Source: Bacteroidaceae bacterium | GTDB lineage: Bacteria; Bacteroidota; Bacteroidia; Bacteroidales; Bacteroidaceae | Assembly (NCBI GenBank): GCA_017509605.1 | Contig: JAFWPH010000032.1 | Coordinates: 1-64,000 of the forward strand | Direction of reading: 5' to 3' | DNA length: 64,000 nt | Part shown: piece after piece, positions 16,665 to 26,000 of the stretch | How positions within the stretch are numbered: position 1 is the first letter of the stretch | How the letters are laid out: each line of letters begins with the position of its first letter | Translations under genes and position numbers: made by a program | Notes under the pieces: model-generated | The model's input: only the letters and a program-made list of their open reading frames with translations | What the model was told of the DNA's origin: nothing | Database searches by the model: none

Positions 16665-19600
16665 TTACCTTTTCTTGGGGATGGTGAACACGATGGTGTG
16701 GCCCGAGCCGCCCTCAGCCGCCTCTGCATAAATACGGCAGCCGCGGAAGGGCGAGTGTTCGTCATGCTCGCGCACAATCTGCTTGCACACGATCAGTTGG
16801 GTGGATAGCAGCCGGTCGGTGCGTGAGTCATAATGTATGTTCTCGGGATAGAACAGGTTGTTGAGTTCCTGTTGGCTCAAAGTCTGCCGTTTGTCAGTGA
16901 ATCGGAAAGCGACGAAGCGGTCAGCAGACTGCGACTCAAACAATAGTTCTCCCGATTGTTGCAGTTCAAAGGCATGTTGCAGGAGGTTGTCCACAAGGTA
17001 TTCGAGCAGGTCCTTGTCGCACACCACCTCTTCCTGGGCAAAGTCTCCGATGGAGAGGCTGAGACCGACATGGTGCTTGGATGCCATCTTGTTGAACGAA
17101 TGCTGAGCGTAGTCGGCGAAGTGGGATGAGGGACATGCCGCGCGTCGGAATGTCTTGCCAGTCACTTGACGGAGAGCGTTGGTGCTGAGGATGGTGTAGA
17201 TGTCCTTATAGTAGCTGGCCAGTTCGTGAACGGACGAGATATCCACCTCCTCACCGTCCTTCTTGGCGGTCACCAGTTGCTTGATGCGGTTGGGGTAGTA
17301 CATCGTCTCGTGTTTGATGGTGGAGAGGCAGTTGTCGAGAATCATGTTCTGCACATGCACCACACTTTCCTCGTGTCCCGCTCTGTGCTCTTCGTCTTCC
17401 ATGAGTTCGATGTTGTTGGTGCGGATGTTGAGTTGCACCAGTGAGTTGTTGAGGTAGATGGAGGTGAGTTGTACCATGAGCCGGACGATGATCTCCTCGT
17501 CGTCGGAGAGTTCGCCTCCATGAAGTGCTAGGGCGATACCGCCGATGGTCTGTTCGCCTTCCTCCTCGCTCACGGTCAAAGGGTAGGAGACGATGTGGCT
17601 TTGTGTGTCTGTACTGTTGGCAGACTGCCTATATGCGTCTTTTGCGTGTTGAATGAGTGTTTGCTCGTTGTGGCACTGTTCGGAGGCGGCTGTCAGCAGT
17701 CCCTTGCCGTTGTCGCTGTTGAGAGCGATTGCCATCCCGTCGATCAGTTTCACGTCGCTGAACCCGCGGTAGAGGTCGGTCACCAGACCGCGGTCGAGTT
17801 CCTCTTCGTTACCATTGTAGTCGGTGGAGAACATGTGTTTGGCGAAGCTGATGTATTGCTCCATGTTGAGGATGTGGAGCAGGTAGAACTTGTAGTAGAG
17901 GATGAAGAAGATGACGATGGACAGCGCCAGCAGGGCGAAAAGCACCGCCAGCACCGTCTGCTTGTTGATGTTCGCCATCTGGAGGTTGTTGCAGGTCTGT
18001 TCCAAGCTCTTGTCTTGGCCGACCAGTCGGTACATGCGTGTGTATGTGTCGTTGTTGCTGAAGTAGGTGTCCCAGCGGTTGAGTGCCAATGCGGCGATAG
18101 CCATCTCGTTTCGCAGGTCGAGTATGATGCTGTAGGCCATGTCGTGGTCTTCCTTGTGCCAGTCGAGTTCTGTGGGGGTGCCGTTGTCGTAGGTAAACAG
18201 CATCTGTCGGGGATCCTCGGGGTACATCAGTCGGTGGAAGGCGTTGAGTGTGGCTATGGCGGAGTCGGCGTAGATCAGGGCGTCCTCGTAGTAGCCATCC
18301 ACATTGCAGTAATAGACGTTATCGGCCAGGTAATGCAGTTTGTCGTTGATGCTGTCGGCCAGGATGGTGATGACACTGTCGGGCACGACGCGGTTGGTGT
18401 TTGCCATGGCGGCTGAAGGGGTGGGGCTGTTGTCCGGTGGCATGTGGGTGCAACTGTAGGCCAAGGGCAGGAGGCAGAGCGCCAGCAGTTTCATCGTGCG
18501 TTGGACACCTTTGGGGAGGGTGAAGTGGAAACGGCTGCCTTTGCCGAGGTCGCTCTCCACAGAGAAACGGCAGACAGAGAACAGTTTGTTGGTCTTGCGG
18601 TACTTCTCGATGATGCCTTTGCAGTTCATCAGTCCGAAGCCGAAGCCTTTCAGATGGGTGAGTTCACGGTTGCTTTCCGTGCTGTCAGGGTCGGTGCCCT
18701 CACTGATGCCGATTTTGCTGGCATCATACACTTTCTCTCCGCAGATAAGGTGGATGTCGTCGGCCGACAGACCACGTCCGCTGTCGGCAACGGTGATCTC
18801 GACTGCTTCATCTGTCGGAGTGGCGGTAAGTCGCACAGTGCCTCCCGACGGCGTGTATTTCATGGCGTTGTCGAGCAGGGTGTTGACCATGAAGATGGTC
18901 AACGCACGGTCGGCTCTGACGATGTCGTCGGTTGGCTCCACCTCCAGTCTGATGCCTTTGCCCTCGAACGATGCCCTGTTCTTGGCGAACAGTTCGAAGA
19001 GGGGTTGTAGGCTGAAGGTTTCGATGTTGAGGCTCAGTGTGCCTTGGCTCATCTTGATCCAGTGGACGAGCAGTTCGTTGTCGGCATTGATCTTATCGAC
19101 CAGTTCTTCCACGTAGCGAAGTCGGGCGTCGCGTTTCTCGTGTGTCTCGTCGCTGGTGCTCAGACGGCTAAGCTCATTGGTGATGCGGTCGATGAATGGC
19201 ATAATGCCCAACACCACCGACATGCAGGCCTGTTTGTCGATGTTGGCGCACTTGTTCTCCTTCACGTGCATCTCATGCACGTAGCGTCGGCTTTCCGACA
19301 TCTGCATGCGGTTGTTGAGGCTGACCACTTTCTTGCCGTTGGTGATGAGCCAGTCATAAAACGCGCTGACCACATTGAGCAGTTCGCGGTCGTAGTTGGT
19401 GAGATGGGCGCTCCCGCAGATACGGGCGGTTTCCTTCTTGTCCTTTCCGCTCAGGTCGGCCAGATTCAGATCTGGGTCGAGGGTAGGGAAGAGGGTGTGG
19501 AGTTCCGTGCTGACGGCTTGGTCGATGGCTTGTTGTATGTCATCGTCGTCATCTGCATCTGATGGCACTGAGGCTGTCATCCGCTTGCAGAGGTCGAACA

Positions 19601-21065
19601 GTTTCATCAGTTTGTCCTTACGCCGTTGTTTGTTTCGGAGCTGTTTCCTGTAGAAAAGCATGAACAACGTCACCACCAACAGCAGGAATGCGAGGAGCGA
19701 GACAATCAGGAGATTGATGATGCGTTCCTCGCGTGATAGTTTGTCGTACCTGTTCTCTATCTCCATGTCTTGGCGTGTGGCGTCGAGGATGTCGAGGTAG
19801 GCGTTGCGGTTGTAGTCGGCCGCGGCTTTGTCGCCCATGCCGCTGTAGCAGATGCTCAGATACTCTCTGACGCTCGACATCCACAAGGGGTTCACACTCT
19901 CGTCGTGGCTCTCTATCCATTGTTTCTCTACCGAGGTGGGTGTGGGTATGGTGTCGTAGGTCACGAGCGACAGGTTTGTGGTACGTTGTAGGGTGCTGTC
20001 GCTGTGTTGCCGGTGGTGGCGGTTGATGATGTCGAGTGCCGTCTGCAGGGTGTCGAGTGCCAGAGCGTATTCGTCATGGTTGATGTAGTAGTCGGCGATG
20101 GTTATAAGCGAGGCGTTGGCGCTGAAGGGACTGCCGTAGTCGGTAAGCAGTTGGTAGGAACGGCGTGCGAGGGCGAGGGGCAGGCGGTCGGGGGCGTTGT
20201 AGTCGGCTTTCACATATTCAGCCAGCACCAGAATGTCTTTTTGCTCCAAGAGTTCCGTACTGTTCAGGATGTTGTCTGCGCAGCTCTGAAGGGTGGAGGC
20301 GATGAAGAAGGTGAGTCCTTTGTTTACACTTATCGAGAAGCAGCGCATCAGGTCTCTCTTTTCTTCTTTCGAGGTGTTGTTGGCGGGTTTTCCCTCGTCC
20401 ATCAAGGTGGTGGGCTGTGGTGACTCGTCTTCGTCAATCATGCCTCCGCTGCCACGCAAGTAGCAGTACTTGGCAATCTGTGCGGTGTCATTGCGGATGA
20501 TGTCGGTGTGGTCGGTGATGAAGCGTAACTCGGCTGCAGCCTCATGACGTTGGTTCATGTAGAAGTCATAGACCGACGAGACGTAGTGGTACTCGCTCAG
20601 GGCATAGTTCCACAGGCGCAGTTGGTGTGGGTTCATGGTCTCCGTCACATCCGCCAGCCGGTTCAGATGACGCTGTGCGTTGTTGCGGTGGTCGTAATAC
20701 TCCTTGTTCGCGCTGGTGCGCTGGCACAGTTCCATCAGTCCCACATCGGCCACAAGGGTCAGCAACTCGTTCTTCGACTCTGCGGTCACCTGTCGGTAGA
20801 GTCTTTTGGCTGTGGCATAATCGGCGCGCATGGTCAGTGCAAAGGCCTTATGGCAGAGCGCCTCGTGAATGCCGTCGGAATAGTCGCTCGACTCGCTTAA
20901 GGCTTGCTCTGCGTATCGTTCAGTCTCGGACAACGACACATAACGGTTCCTGTAGGCTTGTTCGTTAAGGGCATCGGCTTGGGCGTGCCGGGAGGTAGAG
21001 TCGCCCATGTCGGCACCGCATGACGACAGAAACACTATGGCAAGTAAGGCCAAGTGCAGGCGCAT
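16665..21065 (-). CDS. Giant tandem sensor histidine kinase (DUF5112/DUF5113-like)
   Basis: 1466 residues from the ATG at 21065. A longer ORF starts at 21254, but the promoter at 21204-21235 lies inside that extension, so the shorter form with its own lipoprotein signal (Cys16 in FLSSC) is correct. Module 1: periplasmic TPR-like sensor, TM about 450-475, then an ATPase domain with N box NTLLDNAMKYTP (about 728) and VADSGRGLS. An internal signal-like helix starts at Met858 (LALCLLPLAYSC). Module 2: second extracytoplasmic region, TM about 1033-1060, an H-box-like KHETMYYP with His1252, and an ATPase domain with N box LVDNLLQHAFE but no DxGxG. The response regulator follows. The DUF names are my recollection of Bacteroidales families with this layout. 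Confidence 0.85.
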   Translation of the reverse strand: MRLHLALLAIVFLSSCGADMGDSTSRHAQADALNEQAYRNRYVSLSETERYAEQALSESSDYSDGIHEALCHKAFALTMRADYATAKRLYRQVTAESKNELLTLVADVGLMELCQRTSANKEYYDHRNNAQRHLNRLADVTETMNPHQLRLWNYALSEYHYVSSVYDFYMNQRHEAAAELRFITDHTDIIRNDTAQIAKYCYLRGSGGMIDEDESPQPTTLMDEGKPANNTSKEEKRDLMRCFSISVNKGLTFFIASTLQSCADNILNSTELLEQKDILVLAEYVKADYNAPDRLPLALARRSYQLLTDYGSPFSANASLITIADYYINHDEYALALDTLQTALDIINRHHRQHSDSTLQRTTNLSLVTYDTIPTPTSVEKQWIESHDESVNPLWMSSVREYLSICYSGMGDKAAADYNRNAYLDILDATRQDMEIENRYDKLSREERIINLLIVSLLAFLLLVVTLFMLFYRKQLRNKQRRKDKLMKLFDLCKRMTASVPSDADDDDDIQQAIDQAVSTELHTLFPTLDPDLNLADLSGKDKKETARICGSAHLTNYDRELLNVVSAFYDWLITNGKKVVSLNNRMQMSESRRYVHEMHVKENKCANIDKQACMSVVLGIMPFIDRITNELSRLSTSDETHEKRDARLRYVEELVDKINADNELLVHWIKMSQGTLSLNIETFSLQPLFELFAKNRASFEGKGIRLEVEPTDDIVRADRALTIFMVNTLLDNAMKYTPSGGTVRLTATPTDEAVEITVADSGRGLSADDIHLICGEKVYDASKIGISEGTDPDSTESNRELTHLKGFGFGLMNCKGIIEKYRKTNKLFSVCRFSVESDLGKGSRFHFTLPKGVQRTMKLLALCLLPLAYSCTHMPPDNSPTPSAAMANTNRVVPDSVITILADSINDKLHYLADNVYYCNVDGYYEDALIYADSAIATLNAFHRLMYPEDPRQMLFTYDNGTPTELDWHKEDHDMAYSIILDLRNEMAIAALALNRWDTYFSNNDTYTRMYRLVGQDKSLEQTCNNLQMANINKQTVLAVLFALLALSIVIFFILYYKFYLLHILNMEQYISFAKHMFSTDYNGNEEELDRGLVTDLYRGFSDVKLIDGMAIALNSDNGKGLLTAASEQCHNEQTLIQHAKDAYRQSANSTDTQSHIVSYPLTVSEEEGEQTIGGIALALHGGELSDDEEIIVRLMVQLTSIYLNNSLVQLNIRTNNIELMEDEEHRAGHEESVVHVQNMILDNCLSTIKHETMYYPNRIKQLVTAKKDGEEVDISSVHELASYYKDIYTILSTNALRQVTGKTFRRAACPSSHFADYAQHSFNKMASKHHVGLSLSIGDFAQEEVVCDKDLLEYLVDNLLQHAFELQQSGELLFESQSADRFVAFRFTDKRQTLSQQELNNLFYPENIHYDSRTDRLLSTQLIVCKQIVREHDEHSPFRGCRIYAEAAEGGSGHTIVFTIPKKR

Positions 21066-21203
21066 GAGGCGGCAGAAAGACGGATGTCTGTTACTGGTGT
21101 TGAACAAGATACAGCTATTTGTTGATAAAACGATTGACTTTTTACGAGATCTCTCGTGTGAGAAGATGTTGAAGTTCCGTAGGAAGGTTCTTCTCCAACT
21201 ATG

Positions 21204-21235
21204 CAAATTTAACCAAACTTTCATTATCAGCCAAA
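21204..21235 (-). promoter_or_regulatory. Promoter for the tandem kinase operon
   Basis: On the minus strand: TTTG (21232-21235), 20-nt spacer, TAAATTTG (21204-21211), a consensus match. The predicted start near 21197 leaves a leader of about 130 nt and excludes the upstream ATG at 21254. Confidence 0.75.
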
Positions 21236-21274
21236 TTTTTTCCTTATTTGGCATACGGTGTAGTTTTTTTTGTA

Positions 21275-21282
21275 TATATTTG
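21275..21282 (+). promoter_or_regulatory. Promoter -7 box for the divergent small gene
   Basis: TATATTTG; TTTG at 21247-21250 is a candidate -33 at a long spacing of 24. The start near 21289 gives a leader of about 25 nt before the TTG at 21314. Confidence 0.5.
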
Positions 21283-21313
21283 TAGATGATTTCACCTTTT
21301 CAATTGATTTGCC

Positions 21314-21664
21314 TTGAAGAATTTATACTACAACCAGATTGTGGAGTTGCTGGAGCACAAGCCTGAGGGAATGAAACTTCAGACGATTGTGAAGCATGTC
21401 TATAATCAGAACTGTGGACTCTTCGAACGCCCCGACCTCTACAAAAAGATGTACTCTTCCATCAGCATGTACCTCTGGAAGCAAAGCAAGAAGAAAAGGT
21501 CGCCTTTCGACTCCGTCGCCGGCAAATGGGGATGCTACAGACTCAAGCGGGGATTTGTCATCCAGCTTGAACTTTGCTTCGACGACTTCACCTACGATGA
21601 GATCCAGCCCAAGAAGAAAAAGAAACTTCAGGTTGAGCAACTTCCCAACCTTTTCGGATGGTGA
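21314..21664 (+). CDS. Small basic winged-helix-like protein
   Basis: 116 residues. The conserved-looking core begins at once (NQIVELLEHKPEGMKLQTIVKHVYN) and continues with LYSSISMYLWKQSKKKRSPF-like and WGCYRL segments, then a lysine-rich patch (PKKKKK). The pattern of two helices, a turn with GMKL and a C-terminal beta wing resembles the HARE-HTH winged helix used by chromatin and DNA-binding proteins; this is by eye only. The start is TTG at 21314: the promoter gives a short leader and the first in-frame ATG would remove the first helix. It is transcribed divergently from the kinase operon and might regulate it. Function otherwise unknown. Confidence 0.65.
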   Translation: MKNLYYNQIVELLEHKPEGMKLQTIVKHVYNQNCGLFERPDLYKKMYSSISMYLWKQSKKKRSPFDSVAGKWGCYRLKRGFVIQLELCFDDFTYDEIQPKKKKKLQVEQLPNLFGW

Positions 21665-21863
21665 TGTCTGGTTTTCCCTCACAAAATAGGCAATACTACC
21701 TCATTAATCCCTCACTTTTTAGATGGTTTATTAACAATAACGGAAGCGCAGAATTATATTACTCTGCACCTCCGCTTCAATGATTGGAACTGAATCCTAT
21801 TTCACAACGTAAATCGATGATACGTAGAATGACTCTGACGAGAGCCGTGCTTGATTCATTAAA

Positions 21864-23003
21864 TTATTTAACCAGCACTTTCTTGCCATTTACTATGTAT
21901 ATGCCCTTCTGATCAGGCTTACCATTGAGTTTACGTCCGTCGGTGGTGTACCAGCCTTCGGGTTCCATGTCTTCTATTTCGATATCTGTGATACCCGTAG
22001 ATTCTTCGATGACGAAGCTTACATTATTTAAGTACAAACCAGACAACATATCGGAGAAATCGAAGTAGGCATGAAAGGCGTTTATCTGCTTGTTCTTCAA
22101 CGCGTAGTTGAATTTGTCGTCGGAGAAATATAGCGTTCTTGTGGGCATTTCTGTAGTCACGTATGTGCCGATGAATTCACTCCACTCCTTATCTGTGCGT
22201 TCCATAGTGGCTACTACAGGTTTCTCGTCGGGGTTGATGTTGACGTTATTGGCAGTGAACATAGTTATGTCGCTTTTGGAACTTGTCTTAATGAGATAAG
22301 GATGATTGGCCTTTATTCCATCCGTGATGTCAAGAGGAGTGAATTTGACCAAAATGGCCACTATATCATTTCCTTTCTTAGCTATCTTATATCCCGCGAA
22401 GTCGGCCAACTCTACTCTGTTACCAAAGGCTGCCTTAGCTTGTTCACCAGTCATGGCAAAGGGAAGGCAGATGGTGTTCCAAGTGCCAGCTTTGATGGTG
22501 CGGTTCACTTGCACATCAACCCCCTTAGCCGCTGCGGGATAAGTGGTGGATGTCTCATCGAGTATTATTCGATCAACGGGAGGAGTGCTGCCCTCCACGA
22601 AGTGGGCCGTGAAACTCATGTCTTTGTTTACGGTCACTGTGCGGGGATTGGTGGTCACTCCGTCGTTCCACTTCGAGAACTCATAACCGTCGTTGGCAAC
22701 GGCGTTGAGTTTTACAATTGTGCCTTTGTTGTAAGTACCTCCACCGGTCACGTTGCCACTACCTTTAGGCGTGACGGCAACACTGATGGTATAGGTTGTG
22801 GCGGCCGAGCCTGTCACCTTCTTGGAGGTGCGGTTGCCAAGCGCATCGTAGGTGTAGGTCACAGTGATACCGTTGTCGTATGCCACACTCGTCAGACGAT
22901 TCAGTTCGTCGTACTGGTAGGTAGAAACTGACTGGGCATAAATATGATGAACAGCTAAAACTAAAACTGAAATAATGATTGACTTAAAAAATAGAGGTCT
23001 CAT
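21864..23003 (-). CDS. Secreted YD-repeat / InlB-like / sorting-tail protein
   Basis: 379 residues. Signal peptide 1-23 (ending IYAQ), then two YD repeats (YQYDELNRLTSVAYDNG and YTYDALGNRTSKK, about 28-62), an InlB B-repeat-like module (about 68-137, with GYEFSKWNDG and VTVNKDMSFTAHF), a beta-sandwich region of the type found in many Prevotella surface proteins (about 140-340, GTWNTICLPFAM) and the C-terminal tail GWYTTDGRKL ... GIYIVNGKKVLVK, similar to type A sorting domains of the type IX secretion system. Two YD repeats are far too few for an RHS cage. It starts 4 nt after the RHS stop and may be joined to it by slippage at the A9 run. It is not a recognisable immunity protein. Confidence 0.8.
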   Translation of the reverse strand: MRPLFFKSIIISVLVLAVHHIYAQSVSTYQYDELNRLTSVAYDNGITVTYTYDALGNRTSKKVTGSAATTYTISVAVTPKGSGNVTGGGTYNKGTIVKLNAVANDGYEFSKWNDGVTTNPRTVTVNKDMSFTAHFVEGSTPPVDRIILDETSTTYPAAAKGVDVQVNRTIKAGTWNTICLPFAMTGEQAKAAFGNRVELADFAGYKIAKKGNDIVAILVKFTPLDITDGIKANHPYLIKTSSKSDITMFTANNVNINPDEKPVVATMERTDKEWSEFIGTYVTTEMPTRTLYFSDDKFNYALKNKQINAFHAYFDFSDMLSGLYLNNVSFVIEESTGITDIEIEDMEPEGWYTTDGRKLNGKPDQKGIYIVNGKKVLVK

Positions 23004-23007
23004 AATA

Positions 23008-26000
23008 CTATTTTTTTTTGAATTTATTAATTAGCGTTCTTTTGAATCTATTAATTAGCTTATCTAAACCAATATTATCTAGATTACTTATGGTTGAAGA
23101 AACAATATTATTGCCCGCCATGTTTTTTATTACATCTGCCCTTTTCATAAATTGTCCATTTGCTTTTCTCGTAGGAAAAATATTAACATTTGATGTTATA
23201 GCTTTTGTCCCAACATCTAATGCAACGTTCTTTACTGCTCCCCAAAAGTCGTCAGGATTGTCTTTTTCTGCAGCAGTATATGAAGTGTATATTGTCCCTG
23301 CGTAATCTATTGCGGTTCCAACTATTTTAGATTCTGATTTAATAGCTCCAACTGCTATACCATTTAAAATTCTCTTATCTCCTTCCCATAACAAACGATT
23401 TGCTTCTTCAAAATAATAATAAGTCGAAATATCAGGATTCTTATAGGATTTAAATCCGTAGTATGCCCAAACGCATGATTCAGCGATATCCGGAATTCCT
23501 TCAACCAGCCCCCCTATTCCTCCTAACACCGCACCAGCAAGCATGACGCTATATCTTCCAGATATATCGACATTAGCTATCGGATTGTTGTCCGCATACG
23601 GATACAGATTTGTTGACCAGATAGGGTCTTCAGATAAAAATCTGCCTATGGTATCGTCGTAGTATCTTGCCCGCATGAAGGTGAGGCCGTCAGTCTCGTG
23701 CATCACGCCATGAACTCCTACATAGCGGAAAAGATTAGAGTCCTCTTCTTGAGACTGCAGTACCTGGCCGAAATCATCGTATTGGTATTTGTGAGTCACC
23801 TCGGCGTTTGTAGAGGCATCTATCATGGCAACGACACTGCCACGATAGTCGCTGACATAATAGCGGGTGGTGCCTGAAGGTGTGATACGTGCTATCAGTC
23901 CAGTGGGACCATAGATATAGTAGTATTGCACCTTGTTCGAAGAATTGGTCTCAGCCACAACATTATTGCCACTCAGCACATAATTGGTTGCTATGCCGTC
24001 ACGGGTGGCGGAACGGCGGTTGCCCAGACCATCATAGGCATAGGTAGCATTGAAATCGCCTGTCACCTTTGTCAGGTTGTTGATGATGTCATATCTCATT
24101 GTCCTTCCTGTACGTGATGTGGTGTTGCCGTTTTTGTCATAGGTGAAAGTGATGTCGCCAGCTTTGGTCAGACGGTTGGCATTGTTGTATGTGTAATTGG
24201 TCGTGCCGTTAGTGAGGGTCGTCATCTCACTGTATGGCTCAGTCATCTTCTCCGTGAGGTGGTTGCCCATCTTGTCCATCGTGAAGGTGTATTCGGCAAT
24301 GGTAGATCCGCTCCCGCTGTTGCGTTTGGTAGCGATGCCTGTCACCCGACCTCCCTTATCGTAGGTGTAGGTGGTGCGCACCTTGTTGGGTAACTGCACG
24401 TAATTGAGAGTGCCGTCATCATTGTATTTATATGTGGTTTTGGCATCATTCCAGTCGGTGACAGATGTTACTCGGTTGAGCGCGTCGTATGTATAATAGA
24501 CAGTTTTATCACCAGGGTAAGTGATAGCGAGCAAGTTGCCATTGTCATCATAGTCATATTCCACTTCCTGACCATCATATTCTACAGTACTAACACGGCC
24601 AAGTGCATCATAATAATAGTCGATGCTTTTGCCGTCCTTCTCAACCGAACTCAGCCATCCTTTGCTGTTGTAGGAGTAGGAGGCATAGTCATCGTCGGTG
24701 ATGTAGCCCGACTCGTCGTATGAGTAGTCGCGGGTATCACCGTTGGCGGAAGTGCTAGTGCTGAGAGAACCATCAGTGTTGTAGGTATATTTCTTAGTGC
24801 TACCTTGGAATGATTGTTCTATCAGCAGGTCATCGTCATCGTATTCGAGTGTAGTTACTTCATCTTTGGCGTTTTTGATTTCCGTCAGGTTGTCGTTGGC
24901 ATCGAAAGTGAACTTAGTGACATGATTAAGCGGGTCGGTTACCGAAATGACGTTATCGTTCTTGTCATATTCGTATTTCGTCTCCTTGTTATTCAGATTT
25001 GTTGCACTTACGATGCGGCTTATGTCGTCGTAGTCAAAGGATGAATTGATGCCCAGATCCGATTGGGTGATTTTTTCCACATTACCAAATGAGTTGTACT
25101 GCATTCTCACAACACGTCCCATGGGATCGGTGATAGCGGTAGGCGCGCCATGACTGTTGTTGGTGATTTGGGTCACATGATCCATTGCGTCAGTCACGGA
25201 TGTGAGATTACCGTTAGTATAACCATATTTCGTCACATTGCCATTGGCATCGGTATATTGGGTGATGTAGTTATATGAATTGTAATCATATTCTTCCGTG
25301 ATGGATGAACTGCGTGAAGAGATGACGCGTTTGGTCACTTTCCCTTTTTTGTTATAGGTTAGAGTGGAGGTGATGCCCGTCTTGTTGTCCACAATCTTTG
25401 TGGGCAGTGTTGAATTGTCGGAATCCCCGTAGGTCATGCTCACATCGTTCTTGGCATTGTCAGTGGCGTTTTTCACTCTGCCAGAACCATCCATTTGGAT
25501 GTTGGTGGTGATGGATTGCTTACCGTTGACAGGCTGTACCACTTTTGTGTTGGTGGTGCCAGATGTGTAGTTGGTTGTGACCGTAACTTTGGTAGGAACG
25601 TCGTTGTTGTATTGAGTGCTGTTGAGTTTACGCTGCTGGTAGCCGTTGTTGATGACATTTCCTTTGGGTAGTTTGATACTCTTCAGCAAGCCTGATTCCT
25701 GGGCAGACGTTCCGTATGTGAAGGAGGTTGTCTGACCTTTGGCGTCCTTGAGAGAAGCCAAATTGTTGCCATCGTATGTGAAACTGACCTTTCGGCCCGA
25801 GGGATCGGTGACGGATTTCAATAAATCGGTTCCAGATGCATAGGCAAAGGTCAGGTCGCGTCCGAGTGTGGATACGGTCTTGATTCTGCGTATATAGGTG
25901 TTAGAGGGAGTCTGGGTGACACCGTCCTCGTAGGTGATAGTCAGTGTGTTCTCATTGCGGTCGATGATGCTTGTCAGATAGAAGGTGTTGTCGGCTAGAT

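Noticed and set aside
21066..21254. N-terminal extension of the tandem kinase ORF
   Set aside because: A consensus promoter lies inside it and the lipoprotein signal begins at the later ATG.
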